Positions 1-7,261 of a stretch of DNA of 30,959 nucleotides are shown in pieces. Origin of the DNA: Alphaproteobacteria bacterium (GTDB taxonomy: Bacteria > Pseudomonadota > Alphaproteobacteria > Rs-D84 > CACZYB01); assembly GCA_016297965.1 (NCBI GenBank), contig JAEDDP010000008.1, positions 1 to 30,959 of the forward strand, read 5' to 3'. The notes below the pieces were generated by a model. It ran no database searches, was not told the origin of the DNA, and worked only from the letters and a program-made list of their open reading frames with translations. Numbering within the stretch: the stretch's first letter is position 1; each line of letters starts with the position of its first letter. A program made the position numbers and the translations under genes.

Positions 1-2
1 TC

Positions 3-218
3 AGGGGGGGGGTATCCTGTTATCAAGGAGATAATAAAGATATTTATCAATTAAATAGAATAATGTGTTTTGAAAGTACAAAATTTAAAAATTATTACTA
101 TGATTATTTTAAAATTTTACTAGAAAGTATTTTTTCTGTCAAAAATAAAGATAAATATTATAAAGTATTAACATTTTTAGGAATTAAAATAAAAATCAAA
201 AGAAGAAATAAACAATAA
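3..218 (+). CDS. C-terminal fragment of an unidentified protein, cut by the window edge
   Basis: An open frame runs from the left edge to a TAA at 216-218, giving 71 residues with no start visible. The fragment is Tyr-, Lys- and Asn-rich and ends in a basic tail (FLGIKIKIKRRNKQ). Similar basic hydrophobic tails occur at the end of many cell-surface glycosyltransferases, so that is the best guess, but no domain is visible and the family is not established. A run of nine G lies at its start (4-12). A strong terminator follows at 242-280, which supports a genuine gene end here. Very low GC, like the next gene. Confidence 0.5.
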   Translation, partial: RGGVSCYQGDNKDIYQLNRIMCFESTKFKNYYYDYFKILLESIFSVKNKDKYYKVLTFLGIKIKIKRRNKQ

Positions 219-241
219 AATTTTTACTCTATTTACCTATT

Positions 242-280
242 TTCCCCTCTTTCCAATTTTATGAGGGGAATTTTATTTTT
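242..280 (+). terminator. Rho-independent terminator after the left-edge gene
   Basis: An 8-bp perfect stem (TTCCCCTC at 242-249 with GAGGGGAA at 263-270), a 13-nt loop and a T-rich tail at 271-280. It sits 24 bases after the stop of the partial gene and before the promoter of the next one. Confidence 0.85.
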
Positions 281-282
281 CC

Positions 283-310
283 TTGAAGTATATTTAGTAG
301 GATTTAGAAT
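283..310 (+). promoter_or_regulatory. Possible sigma-70 promoter for the PD-(D/E)XK gene
   Basis: TTGAAG (283-288) and TAGAAT (305-310) are separated by 16 bases, just downstream of the terminator. A ribosome site AAAGGA (325-330) follows, 6 bases before the ATG at 337. In such AT-rich DNA chance matches are common. Confidence 0.45.
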
Positions 311-336
311 ATAGGAAGATAATGAAAGGATGAAAA

Positions 337-963
337 ATGGATAAAAATAAAATTATTAATGAATTAAAGGAAGAGATAAAAAATAAATATGATGAAACTA
401 GAAATGCTGTTGGTGAAAAAATTTTTAGAGGTCATAGTAGATGTATAAGTACAGATATTGAAGATACAATTGCTAGATTTATTTCAAAAATATTATCAGA
501 ATATAAAATTTTTTTAGATCCAAGTATTACAATCAATAAGAAAACATATAGACCGGATTTATTAGTTATAAATCAAAAAGACGAAGTTGTAGCATTCATG
601 GAAATTAAGGCAAGAATGGGATATTGTCGTGATGCTAAAGCTAAAGAAGCTTTAAATAAGATGATAACTTACGATAATAAGTTTAAAAATAATGATTTAA
701 CGTGTAAATTTTCTTATGGATCAAGTCCCGTAAAAGTTAAATATGATAAAAATGTAAAGTTATTTTTTGTTTCGTTATCTTCAAATAATTGTAGTAATCA
801 TGATCATATAAAAAATAATGAGTATGCTAGAAATACAAATAAGCATAAACTTGTATCTTATTTTACACTGTTTAAAGGAATATATGATGATTTAAAAAAC
901 GTAGATAAAGAATTAAATGATATAAGTATAGATAATTTTTATGATGCAATAATAAAATTATAA
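337..963 (+). CDS. PD-(D/E)XK nuclease-like protein of unknown role
   Basis: 208 residues. The core of a PD-(D/E)XK fold can be read: a helix with Glu42, then Pro73-Asp74 on a hydrophobic strand, then Glu89-x-Lys91 at the end of the next strand (AFMEIKAR). That spacing is typical of restriction-endonuclease-like folds. No helicase, zinc or DNA-recognition domain is visible, and the C-terminal half is Lys/Asn-rich with no recognised motif. ATG 337 is supported by AAAGGA six bases upstream. The gene is much more AT-rich than the one after it, and its stop (961-963) touches the next start codon. It lies upstream of a type I restriction operon but has its own promoter, so a defence role is inference; the family could also be a solitary nuclease or an inactive relative. 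Confidence 0.6.
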   Translation: MDKNKIINELKEEIKNKYDETRNAVGEKIFRGHSRCISTDIEDTIARFISKILSEYKIFLDPSITINKKTYRPDLLVINQKDEVVAFMEIKARMGYCRDAKAKEALNKMITYDNKFKNNDLTCKFSYGSSPVKVKYDKNVKLFFVSLSSNNCSNHDHIKNNEYARNTNKHKLVSYFTLFKGIYDDLKNVDKELNDISIDNFYDAIIKL

Positions 964-1434
964 ATGATTAAAGTTCTCTTTGTTTATCTTGGTAATATCT
1001 GCCGTTCTCCTATGGCTCAGTTTGTGTTTCAACAAATGCTGGATGAGGCGGGATTAACTCATTTATTTGAAATTGATTCAGCAGGGACCGAGAGTTATAA
1101 CGAAATCAATCATGCTGGAATTCATTACGGGACAAGGGATATTTTGACGCAAATGCATGTGCCTTTTGTGGAGCATTATTCCCGCCAAATTCGTAGATCC
1201 GACTATGAAAAATTCGACTATATCATCGCGATGGATGAAAGCAATGTGGAGGATATTCAGGCGTTGATTGGTGCGGACAAAGACCACAAAATCAGCCTTC
1301 TTTTAGACTATACAAACCATCCCAGAAAGATCAAAGACCCATGGTACACCGGTAACTTCGATGAAACCTATTGGGATGTTTATGAAGGATGCCAATGTTT
1401 CTTGAAATATCTTAGAAAAGAAGGTAAAATATAA
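964..1434 (+). CDS. Low-molecular-weight protein-tyrosine-phosphatase homologue lacking the catalytic Cys
   Basis: 156 residues, the usual family length. The family phosphate-binding loop is C-x5-R-S; here it reads YLGNICRSPMA (residues 8-18), so the nucleophile position holds Tyr8 (TAT, 985-987) while Arg14-Ser15 are intact. The general acid region DPWYTG (Asp125) is also kept, so everything but the nucleophile looks normal. TAT differs from the Cys codon TGT by one base. Known members dephosphorylate phosphotyrosine, often on polysaccharide-export kinases; without the Cys this one should be inactive or only bind phosphoproteins, unless the base is a sequence error. The ATG directly follows the previous stop and no ribosome site is visible upstream. 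GC content is clearly higher than in the gene before it. Confidence 0.85.
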   Translation: MIKVLFVYLGNICRSPMAQFVFQQMLDEAGLTHLFEIDSAGTESYNEINHAGIHYGTRDILTQMHVPFVEHYSRQIRRSDYEKFDYIIAMDESNVEDIQALIGADKDHKISLLLDYTNHPRKIKDPWYTGNFDETYWDVYEGCQCFLKYLRKEGKI

Positions 1435-1468
1435 ATAATTCCATTTTGAATTAATCGTAAAAGAAATA

Positions 1469-1497
1469 TTGCTTTATGTGTTTGTGTAAAGTATAAT
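1469..1497 (+). promoter_or_regulatory. Strong sigma-70 promoter for the hsd operon
   Basis: TTGCTT (1469-1474) and a perfect TATAAT (1492-1497) separated by 17 bases, ending 28 bases before the preferred hsdR start. It suggests the restriction operon is transcribed independently of the phosphatase gene. Confidence 0.7.
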
Positions 1498-1525
1498 TTC
1501 TTATTATTAATTGATGGAGTATAAA

Positions 1526-4240
1526 ATGTCCACACCTGAAGAAGTTGCTAGAATTAAAATAGATGAGTTGCTTACTCAAGCAGGTTGGATTATTCAAGAC
1601 AGAAGTGAGTTTGATAGGACTGCCGGTTTGGGTGTTGCTGTACGTGAATTTTTAATGGATGATAATACAGAAGCGGATTATCTTTTGTTTGTAGATGGTA
1701 AAGCTTGTGGTGTTATTGAAGCTAAAAAATTTGGTGAAACATTAAGTGGTGTTGAAAATCAATCTAGTGGATATTCTTGTCATTTACCTGATTATGTTAA
1801 AAATTGGATGATGCCACTACCTTTTATTTATGAAACAACTGGTCTTGAAACATATTTTACAGATGGTCGTGATATAAATGCTGTATCAAGAAAAGTATTT
1901 GCTATACATAAACCAGAAACATTATATTCGTGGTTACAAGACGATGATACTTTAAGAAATAGATTAAAAAAATTTCCAGAAGTTAATCCTGTTGGTTTAA
2001 GACAATGCCAATACGAAGCAATAAATGGTTTGGAAAAATCTTTTTCTTCTAATTCTTCTAGGTCATTGATTTGTATGGCAACAGGAGCAGGAAAAACTTA
2101 TACTGCTTGCAACTTTGTATATCGTTTACTTAAGTATGGTAAAGCTAAAAGAATTTTGTTTCTTGTCGATAGAAATAATTTGGGAAGACAAACAAAGAAA
2201 GAATTTGAAAACTTCAGATTAAAAGATGAAAATCGTTTATTTACAGATGTATATATTGCTTCACATTTACAAACAAATACAATAGATAAAGATGCAAAAG
2301 TTGTAATAACTACAATACAAAGACTTTATTCGATGCTTAGAGGAGAAGCTGAGTACAATCCTGAAGATGAAGAAGTTTCTGCTTTTGAACTTGGTAGTAT
2401 GGGAAAACCAAAAGAAGTTGTTTATAATCCACAAATTCCACCTGAATATTTTGACTTTATTATAACAGATGAGTGTCACCGTAGTATTTATGGGGATTGG
2501 CGTCAGGTATTGGAATATTTTGATGCATTCTTAATTGGATTGACAGCAACACCATCAAAACAAACATTGGGATATTTTAATCAGAATTTGGTATCTGATT
2601 ATCCTTATGAAAGATCTGTCGCAGATGGAGTAAATGTTGATTATCAGGTATTAAGAATAAAAACAGAAATTTCTGAAAATGGTGGAAAGATTGATAAGAA
2701 TTTCCAAGTGCCAGTTCGTGACAAAAAATCAAGGAAAGTTTTGTATGAATCTCTTGATGAAGATAAAGAATATACAGCAAAGGATTTGGATAGAAGTGTG
2801 CTTGTTCCTAACCAAATAAGGACCATTATGGAATGTTATAAGAATTCCATATTTACAGATTTATTCCCTGATAGAGAACCAACATGGATACCAAAAACTT
2901 TAATTTTTGCCAAAGATGATAATCATGCAGAAGAAATTGTTCGTATTACACGTGAAGTTTTTGGTAAAGGAAATGATTTTTGTAAAAAAATTACATGTAA
3001 AGTTACCGGTGGTGTTAAAGCAGAAGATCTTATTAAAGAATTCCAAAGTTCACCTCAATTCAGAATTGCTGTTACTGTTGATATGATCGCAACAGGAACA
3101 GATATAAAGTCTTTGGAAGTACTTATATTTATGCGTGATGTTCATTCTTCTTTATATTATGAACAAATGAAAGGTCGTGGAGTTCGTTCCATAAATGATA
3201 CTGATTTAAAGTCTGTAACTCCAAATGCAAACGGAAAATCAATGTTTTATTTAATTGATGCCGTTGGTGTAACGGAAAGTAAAAAGAGTGCTTCTCAACC
3301 TTTGGAAAGGAAAAAAGGAACTCCATTAAAGAAATTATTGGAACAAATTGCACAAGGTAAACAAGATGAAGATGCAATTTCTTCCCTTGCTGGTCGTTTA
3401 GTTAATCTTGATAGAAAGCTTGATGATAAAGATAAGAAACGAGTTATTGAATATACTAATGGAATGTCTTTAACACAAGTTTCTGGTGAGTTATTAAACA
3501 CAATAGATGAAGACTTTATTGAAAAACATGGTGTTAGGGAAATTGAAGAGCTAAAAGAAAAAATTCTTACTCCATTTAATAAACCGACATTTAGACAAGT
3601 GATTTTGGAACTTTCTGAAAAGTCAAAAATCTATATTGATGATATAAGTACTGATAAAGTTATATCTGTTGATAAAAACAAGGAAAAAGCATCTTCAATA
3701 GTAAAATCTTTCAAGAACTTTATAGAGGAAAATAAAGACGAAATTACAGCACTTTCTATTATATATAATGCTTCGTATCAGCAGAGACATTTAAGTTATG
3801 AAAATATTGCTGAATTGCATGAAAAGTTAAGATTGGCACATCCTCCTCTTGCTTTGGCTGATATATGGCGAGCTTATGAAGTTATGGAACAAGATAAAGT
3901 TCAACACGTTTCTCGTCCGGAAAAGTTGTTGACTAATATAATACAACTTGTCCGTTTCTCCCTTGGTTTTGATGAAAAGTTGGAAGATTTTGGTAAAGTT
4001 GCAAGTAGCAGGTATGAACTTTGGCTTGGTCGCCAGAAAAGGGCAGGTATAGAGTTTACAGAAGAACAAAAAGTCTGGCTTGATAGGATAAAAGATTATA
4101 TAATAAATAATGTATATATTACCAAACAAAATGTTCAGGAAGCATTTTCTGAAAATGGTGGAATATTAAAACTTACCAACTTATTTGGTGACAAAACTGA
4201 GAAGATTTTAACCGATATGTCATTAGCCTTGGTAGCGTAA
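1526..4240 (+). CDS. hsdR: Type I restriction enzyme, R (endonuclease/translocase) subunit
   Basis: 904 residues from ATG 1526. This start is preferred over TTG 1511 or ATG 1514 because GGAG (1516-1519) lies six bases before it. The N-terminal nuclease domain shows Asp51 and Glu65-x-Lys67 (EADYLLF...GVIEAKK). The superfamily 2 translocase follows: Walker A (MATGAGKT, about residue 183), DECH box (TDECHRS), motif III (LTATPS) and motif VI (GRGVRS). The C-terminus (from about residue 820) resembles the EcoEI-type R C-terminal domain, which contacts the methyltransferase core. It should translocate and cleave unmethylated DNA together with HsdM and HsdS encoded downstream. The next gene starts 12 bases after its stop. 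No truncation or frameshift is seen. Confidence 0.95.
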   Translation: MSTPEEVARIKIDELLTQAGWIIQDRSEFDRTAGLGVAVREFLMDDNTEADYLLFVDGKACGVIEAKKFGETLSGVENQSSGYSCHLPDYVKNWMMPLPFIYETTGLETYFTDGRDINAVSRKVFAIHKPETLYSWLQDDDTLRNRLKKFPEVNPVGLRQCQYEAINGLEKSFSSNSSRSLICMATGAGKTYTACNFVYRLLKYGKAKRILFLVDRNNLGRQTKKEFENFRLKDENRLFTDVYIASHLQTNTIDKDAKVVITTIQRLYSMLRGEAEYNPEDEEVSAFELGSMGKPKEVVYNPQIPPEYFDFIITDECHRSIYGDWRQVLEYFDAFLIGLTATPSKQTLGYFNQNLVSDYPYERSVADGVNVDYQVLRIKTEISENGGKIDKNFQVPVRDKKSRKVLYESLDEDKEYTAKDLDRSVLVPNQIRTIMECYKNSIFTDLFPDREPTWIPKTLIFAKDDNHAEEIVRITREVFGKGNDFCKKITCKVTGGVKAEDLIKEFQSSPQFRIAVTVDMIATGTDIKSLEVLIFMRDVHSSLYYEQMKGRGVRSINDTDLKSVTPNANGKSMFYLIDAVGVTESKKSASQPLERKKGTPLKKLLEQIAQGKQDEDAISSLAGRLVNLDRKLDDKDKKRVIEYTNGMSLTQVSGELLNTIDEDFIEKHGVREIEELKEKILTPFNKPTFRQVILELSEKSKIYIDDISTDKVISVDKNKEKASSIVKSFKNFIEENKDEITALSIIYNASYQQRHLSYENIAELHEKLRLAHPPLALADIWRAYEVMEQDKVQHVSRPEKLLTNIIQLVRFSLGFDEKLEDFGKVASSRYELWLGRQKRAGIEFTEEQKVWLDRIKDYIINNVYITKQNVQEAFSENGGILKLTNLFGDKTEKILTDMSLALVA

Positions 4241-4252
4241 AGGAGATATGAA

Positions 4253-5257
4253 ATGAGTGAAAAAGATACAAGAGAGATAACAAAAAAAGATTGGGAAGAA
4301 CTATTAAATACTGTTTATAACCAAATATTACTAAGTGCTGTTATCATACCAAAACAGATATACTCTGCTTTAGATTTTATAAATAGTAATATTACAGTAT
4401 TAACATCAAAAAATCTTAATTTATATATGGATTATTATAATAAAATTAGATCACGTTCTCGTTTACTTGAAATTAGGAGAAATGAAGATTCTAAAAATAT
4501 AAAAATTATAAGTGATTTAATTAGACAAATTTTTGATTATATTCTTGAATTAGAAAAATCAATAAAAAAAAATTCAGGAGTTACAATACACTATCCTATA
4601 GTAGATAAAGATGATTTAAATGCAAAAGAAATAGATTTATTAAAAGCAAAATTTTCTGTTGAATTATCTTCTATAAAAGATGAAATACAAGAATTAAAGA
4701 ATATCAATTTTCATAAACAATCATCAGAAATTAAATCTGTTTTAAATAAAGTAAAGAAACAAAAGACAGAAATTGATAGTATTGTTGGGACTATTTCTGA
4801 AAATGCAAATGCAGGTAGATATATTCAATATTCAGAAAGAAATAGAAAATCAGCTAGATGGTTGTTTTGGTCTAGTATTATAATAATGTTTTTGATTGCA
4901 GGTTTTTCAATTTATCATTTATGGAATTTAAATAATATAGATAATGCTAAAATTTTATTAAGATTATCTTTAGGTGTATTTATTTTATTACCAGCTTTAT
5001 TTATGATGAGAGAATCCAAAAAATTGAAAGATAAAGAATTTCAATTTAAAGATATGGAATGTAGAATTATGACATCAGGTGTATTTATTGATAGTTTAGA
5101 TTTAGATAAATCAGAAAAAGATAAATTAAAAGCGTCTTTGATTCGTGATTTCTTTTCTATTCCTATTGAATGTCGTGATGATGGAGGATTGCCACCAATA
5201 GAAAATATTTGTGAGATTATAAAAGCGTGTATAACAAAGGAAAAGAATGACAAATAA
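4253..5257 (+). CDS. Membrane coiled-coil protein embedded in the hsd operon
   Basis: 334 residues; I recognise no family. The first 190 or so residues are charged and helical, with a likely coiled coil around residues 130-185. Two hydrophobic segments follow, near residues 203-223 (FWSSIIIMFLIAG...) and 235-252 (LSLGVFILLPALFMM), then a charged tail of about 80 residues. This predicts a two-span membrane protein with both long arms on the same side. AAAGGAG directly before the ATG gives a strong ribosome site. It starts 12 bases after hsdR and its last codons overlap the start of hsdS by 11 bases, so it is translated as part of the operon. Base composition is much more AT-rich than hsdR. Accessory genes between hsd genes are known in other bacteria (for example the rlo genes of Campylobacter), but no rlo-type ATPase motif is present. 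Function unknown. Confidence 0.8.
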   Translation: MSEKDTREITKKDWEELLNTVYNQILLSAVIIPKQIYSALDFINSNITVLTSKNLNLYMDYYNKIRSRSRLLEIRRNEDSKNIKIISDLIRQIFDYILELEKSIKKNSGVTIHYPIVDKDDLNAKEIDLLKAKFSVELSSIKDEIQELKNINFHKQSSEIKSVLNKVKKQKTEIDSIVGTISENANAGRYIQYSERNRKSARWLFWSSIIIMFLIAGFSIYHLWNLNNIDNAKILLRLSLGVFILLPALFMMRESKKLKDKEFQFKDMECRIMTSGVFIDSLDLDKSEKDKLKASLIRDFFSIPIECRDDGGLPPIENICEIIKACITKEKNDK

Positions 5258-6587
5258 ATTACCTTTAAATTGGTGTGAGTGTAAATTTTCAGACTTGTTA
5301 GAGATATATACTGGAAATAGCATAAATGAACAGGAAAAAGTATCTAAATATACAAATTTAGATTCTGGTTACAATTATATAGGAACAAAAGATATAAGTT
5401 TTGATCAAACTATTAATTATAACAATGGTGTTAAAATACCTTTTGATAATAAAAATTTTAAAATTGCACCAAAAAATACTCCCTTATTATGTATTGAAGG
5501 AGGAAGTGCTGGTAGAAAATTAGCATATACAAAAGAAGACGTTTGTTTTGGAAATAAATTATGCGCATTCGTTTCTAAAAATGAAATTATCAATTTATAT
5601 ATTTTCTATTTTTTACAAAGTAGAGAATTTCGTTCGATATTTTCATTAAATAAAAATGGTTTGATTGGAGGCGTATCCCTTAATAAAATAAAAAATTTAG
5701 GATTACGTATACCTCCACTTGCTGAGCAGAAGAGGATTGTGGGGAAGATTGAGGAGATATTTGCAAAGATTGATGCCGGTGTGGAAAAACTTAAATCCGC
5801 ACAGGAAAAAATCAAACAATACAAACAATCCGTCCTTCATTCCGCCTTTACCGGCAAACTCTACAAAGCTACAGAATGGAAATCTTGCACTCTTGGTGAT
5901 ATTGTATCCAAGGATAAATATGCTATGAAAAGAGGTCCTTTTGGAAGTTCTCTAAAAAAAGAATATTTTGTAGAAAAAGGAATTAGAATTTTTGAACAGT
6001 ATAATCCAATTAATGAAGATCCATATTGGGCTAGATACTTCATCACAAAAGAAAAATTTAAAGAAATGGAAACTTTTAAAGCTGGTGCTGGAGATTTATT
6101 AGTAAGTTGTTCTGGAACATTAGGAAAAATTTTATTATTACCAGATGATGTGGAAGATGGAATAATAAATCAAGCATTATTAAAAATTCGTTTAGATAAT
6201 AATAAGGTCTTAAATCTATTTTTTATTCATTGGTTTAATTCTCCCAAAACACAAAAATTAATATTAGATAGTGTTAGAGGAGCGGCAATACAAAATATTG
6301 CATCAGTAAAAGAATTAAAACAGATAAATTTTCTACTCCCAACTCTTCCAGAACAAGAAAAAATAGTTGAAGAAATTGAAAAGAGGTTCGCAAAAGCGGA
6401 TAAAATGTTGGAGGTTGTTGAAAAATCTCTTAAATCTGCCGAACAACTGAAACAATCTGTTTTAAAGAAGGCATTTGAAGGAAAACTTGTTCATCAGGAT
6501 CCAAATGATGAACCGGCATCTGTGCTTTTGGAACGTATCAAATCCGAAAAACAACAAAACGAAAAAGTAAAAGGAAAAAAGAAATGA
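5247..6587 (+). CDS. hsdS: Type I restriction-modification specificity subunit
   Basis: 446 residues with the usual two-half layout. Target recognition domain 1 covers about residues 1-150 and is followed by a conserved helix starting PPLAEQKRIVGKIEE and ending with the SAFTGKL signature. Target recognition domain 2 covers about 205-365 and is followed by the second conserved helix (LPEQEKIVEEIEKRF ... KKAFEGKL). It selects the bipartite DNA target for both the methyltransferase and the nuclease. It overlaps the upstream gene by 11 bases and the downstream gene by 4 (ATGA at 6584-6587), so expression is coupled to both. The recognition domains are visibly more AT-rich than the conserved helices, as expected if domains are exchanged by recombination at the helices. 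The DNA target cannot be read from sequence. Confidence 0.95.
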   Translation: MTNKLPLNWCECKFSDLLEIYTGNSINEQEKVSKYTNLDSGYNYIGTKDISFDQTINYNNGVKIPFDNKNFKIAPKNTPLLCIEGGSAGRKLAYTKEDVCFGNKLCAFVSKNEIINLYIFYFLQSREFRSIFSLNKNGLIGGVSLNKIKNLGLRIPPLAEQKRIVGKIEEIFAKIDAGVEKLKSAQEKIKQYKQSVLHSAFTGKLYKATEWKSCTLGDIVSKDKYAMKRGPFGSSLKKEYFVEKGIRIFEQYNPINEDPYWARYFITKEKFKEMETFKAGAGDLLVSCSGTLGKILLLPDDVEDGIINQALLKIRLDNNKVLNLFFIHWFNSPKTQKLILDSVRGAAIQNIASVKELKQINFLLPTLPEQEKIVEEIEKRFAKADKMLEVVEKSLKSAEQLKQSVLKKAFEGKLVHQDPNDEPASVLLERIKSEKQQNEKVKGKKK

Positions 6588-7261
6588 TATTGCTATGGGA
6601 TAGTTTTTGTAAGTTACTTTCTAGCAATCTATTTTCTGGTTTCGCTGGTGTTTGTATTGGAGGTTTTATTACATATTTTATTAATAACAAGGTTGAAGAA
6701 AAGAGATTAAATGAAAAACAAAAACTTCTTTATTCTGTTTTAAATGATATTTTGAAACAAGTTAAAGTTATCTTAGTTGGAACTTTTGAAGGAGCTGCAA
6801 AGTCTCCTTATGGATATTATAGAAATCCTCATACAGAGACAAAAGCCATAATTCCATTATTTGATAATTTAATTTCAGAAGTAAGTATTTTACCTTCAAG
6901 TAAAAATAAAACTTTATTGATAGAACTTTATACTGAACTAAAGGATTTTATATACAATAATGAAAATTATAAAATAAGATTGGAAAATTTAAGATTATTT
7001 AGAAAAGAAATGATGCCTGATAATTTTACAACATTAAATTGTAAAAATTATATGGATTACTTTGATGTAGATATTATTTTATTTAATGAAGAAAGAAAGT
7101 TAAATTCATTGATTAGTAAAGATTTTTTTAAAGCTCAAAGAACTCTAATAGATAATTTGTGTTTTCTTAGTGATTTAACTGAAAAAACATGTGCAAATTT
7201 AATTTTTAAAATAGATAATATTTTAAGTAATAGTTGGGAGAATAAAAATGACAGAAAATAA
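6584..7261 (+). CDS. N-terminally membrane-anchored protein embedded in the hsd operon
   Basis: 225 residues; no family recognised. A single hydrophobic segment near residues 14-33 (FSGFAGVCIGGFITYFI) is followed at once by a charged helical stretch (NKVEEKRLNEKQK), a pattern of an inner-membrane anchor with a cytoplasmic domain. The remaining 180 residues look like a soluble, mostly helical domain without nuclease, ATPase or protease motifs that I can see. It overlaps hsdS by 4 bases and hsdM by 14 bases, so it is translationally coupled on both sides. It is clearly more AT-rich than hsdM. Possible roles include membrane tethering of the complex or a separate abortive-infection effector; both are inference. 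Confidence 0.8.
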   Translation: MILLWDSFCKLLSSNLFSGFAGVCIGGFITYFINNKVEEKRLNEKQKLLYSVLNDILKQVKVILVGTFEGAAKSPYGYYRNPHTETKAIIPLFDNLISEVSILPSSKNKTLLIELYTELKDFIYNNENYKIRLENLRLFRKEMMPDNFTTLNCKNYMDYFDVDIILFNEERKLNSLISKDFFKAQRTLIDNLCFLSDLTEKTCANLIFKIDNILSNSWENKNDRK

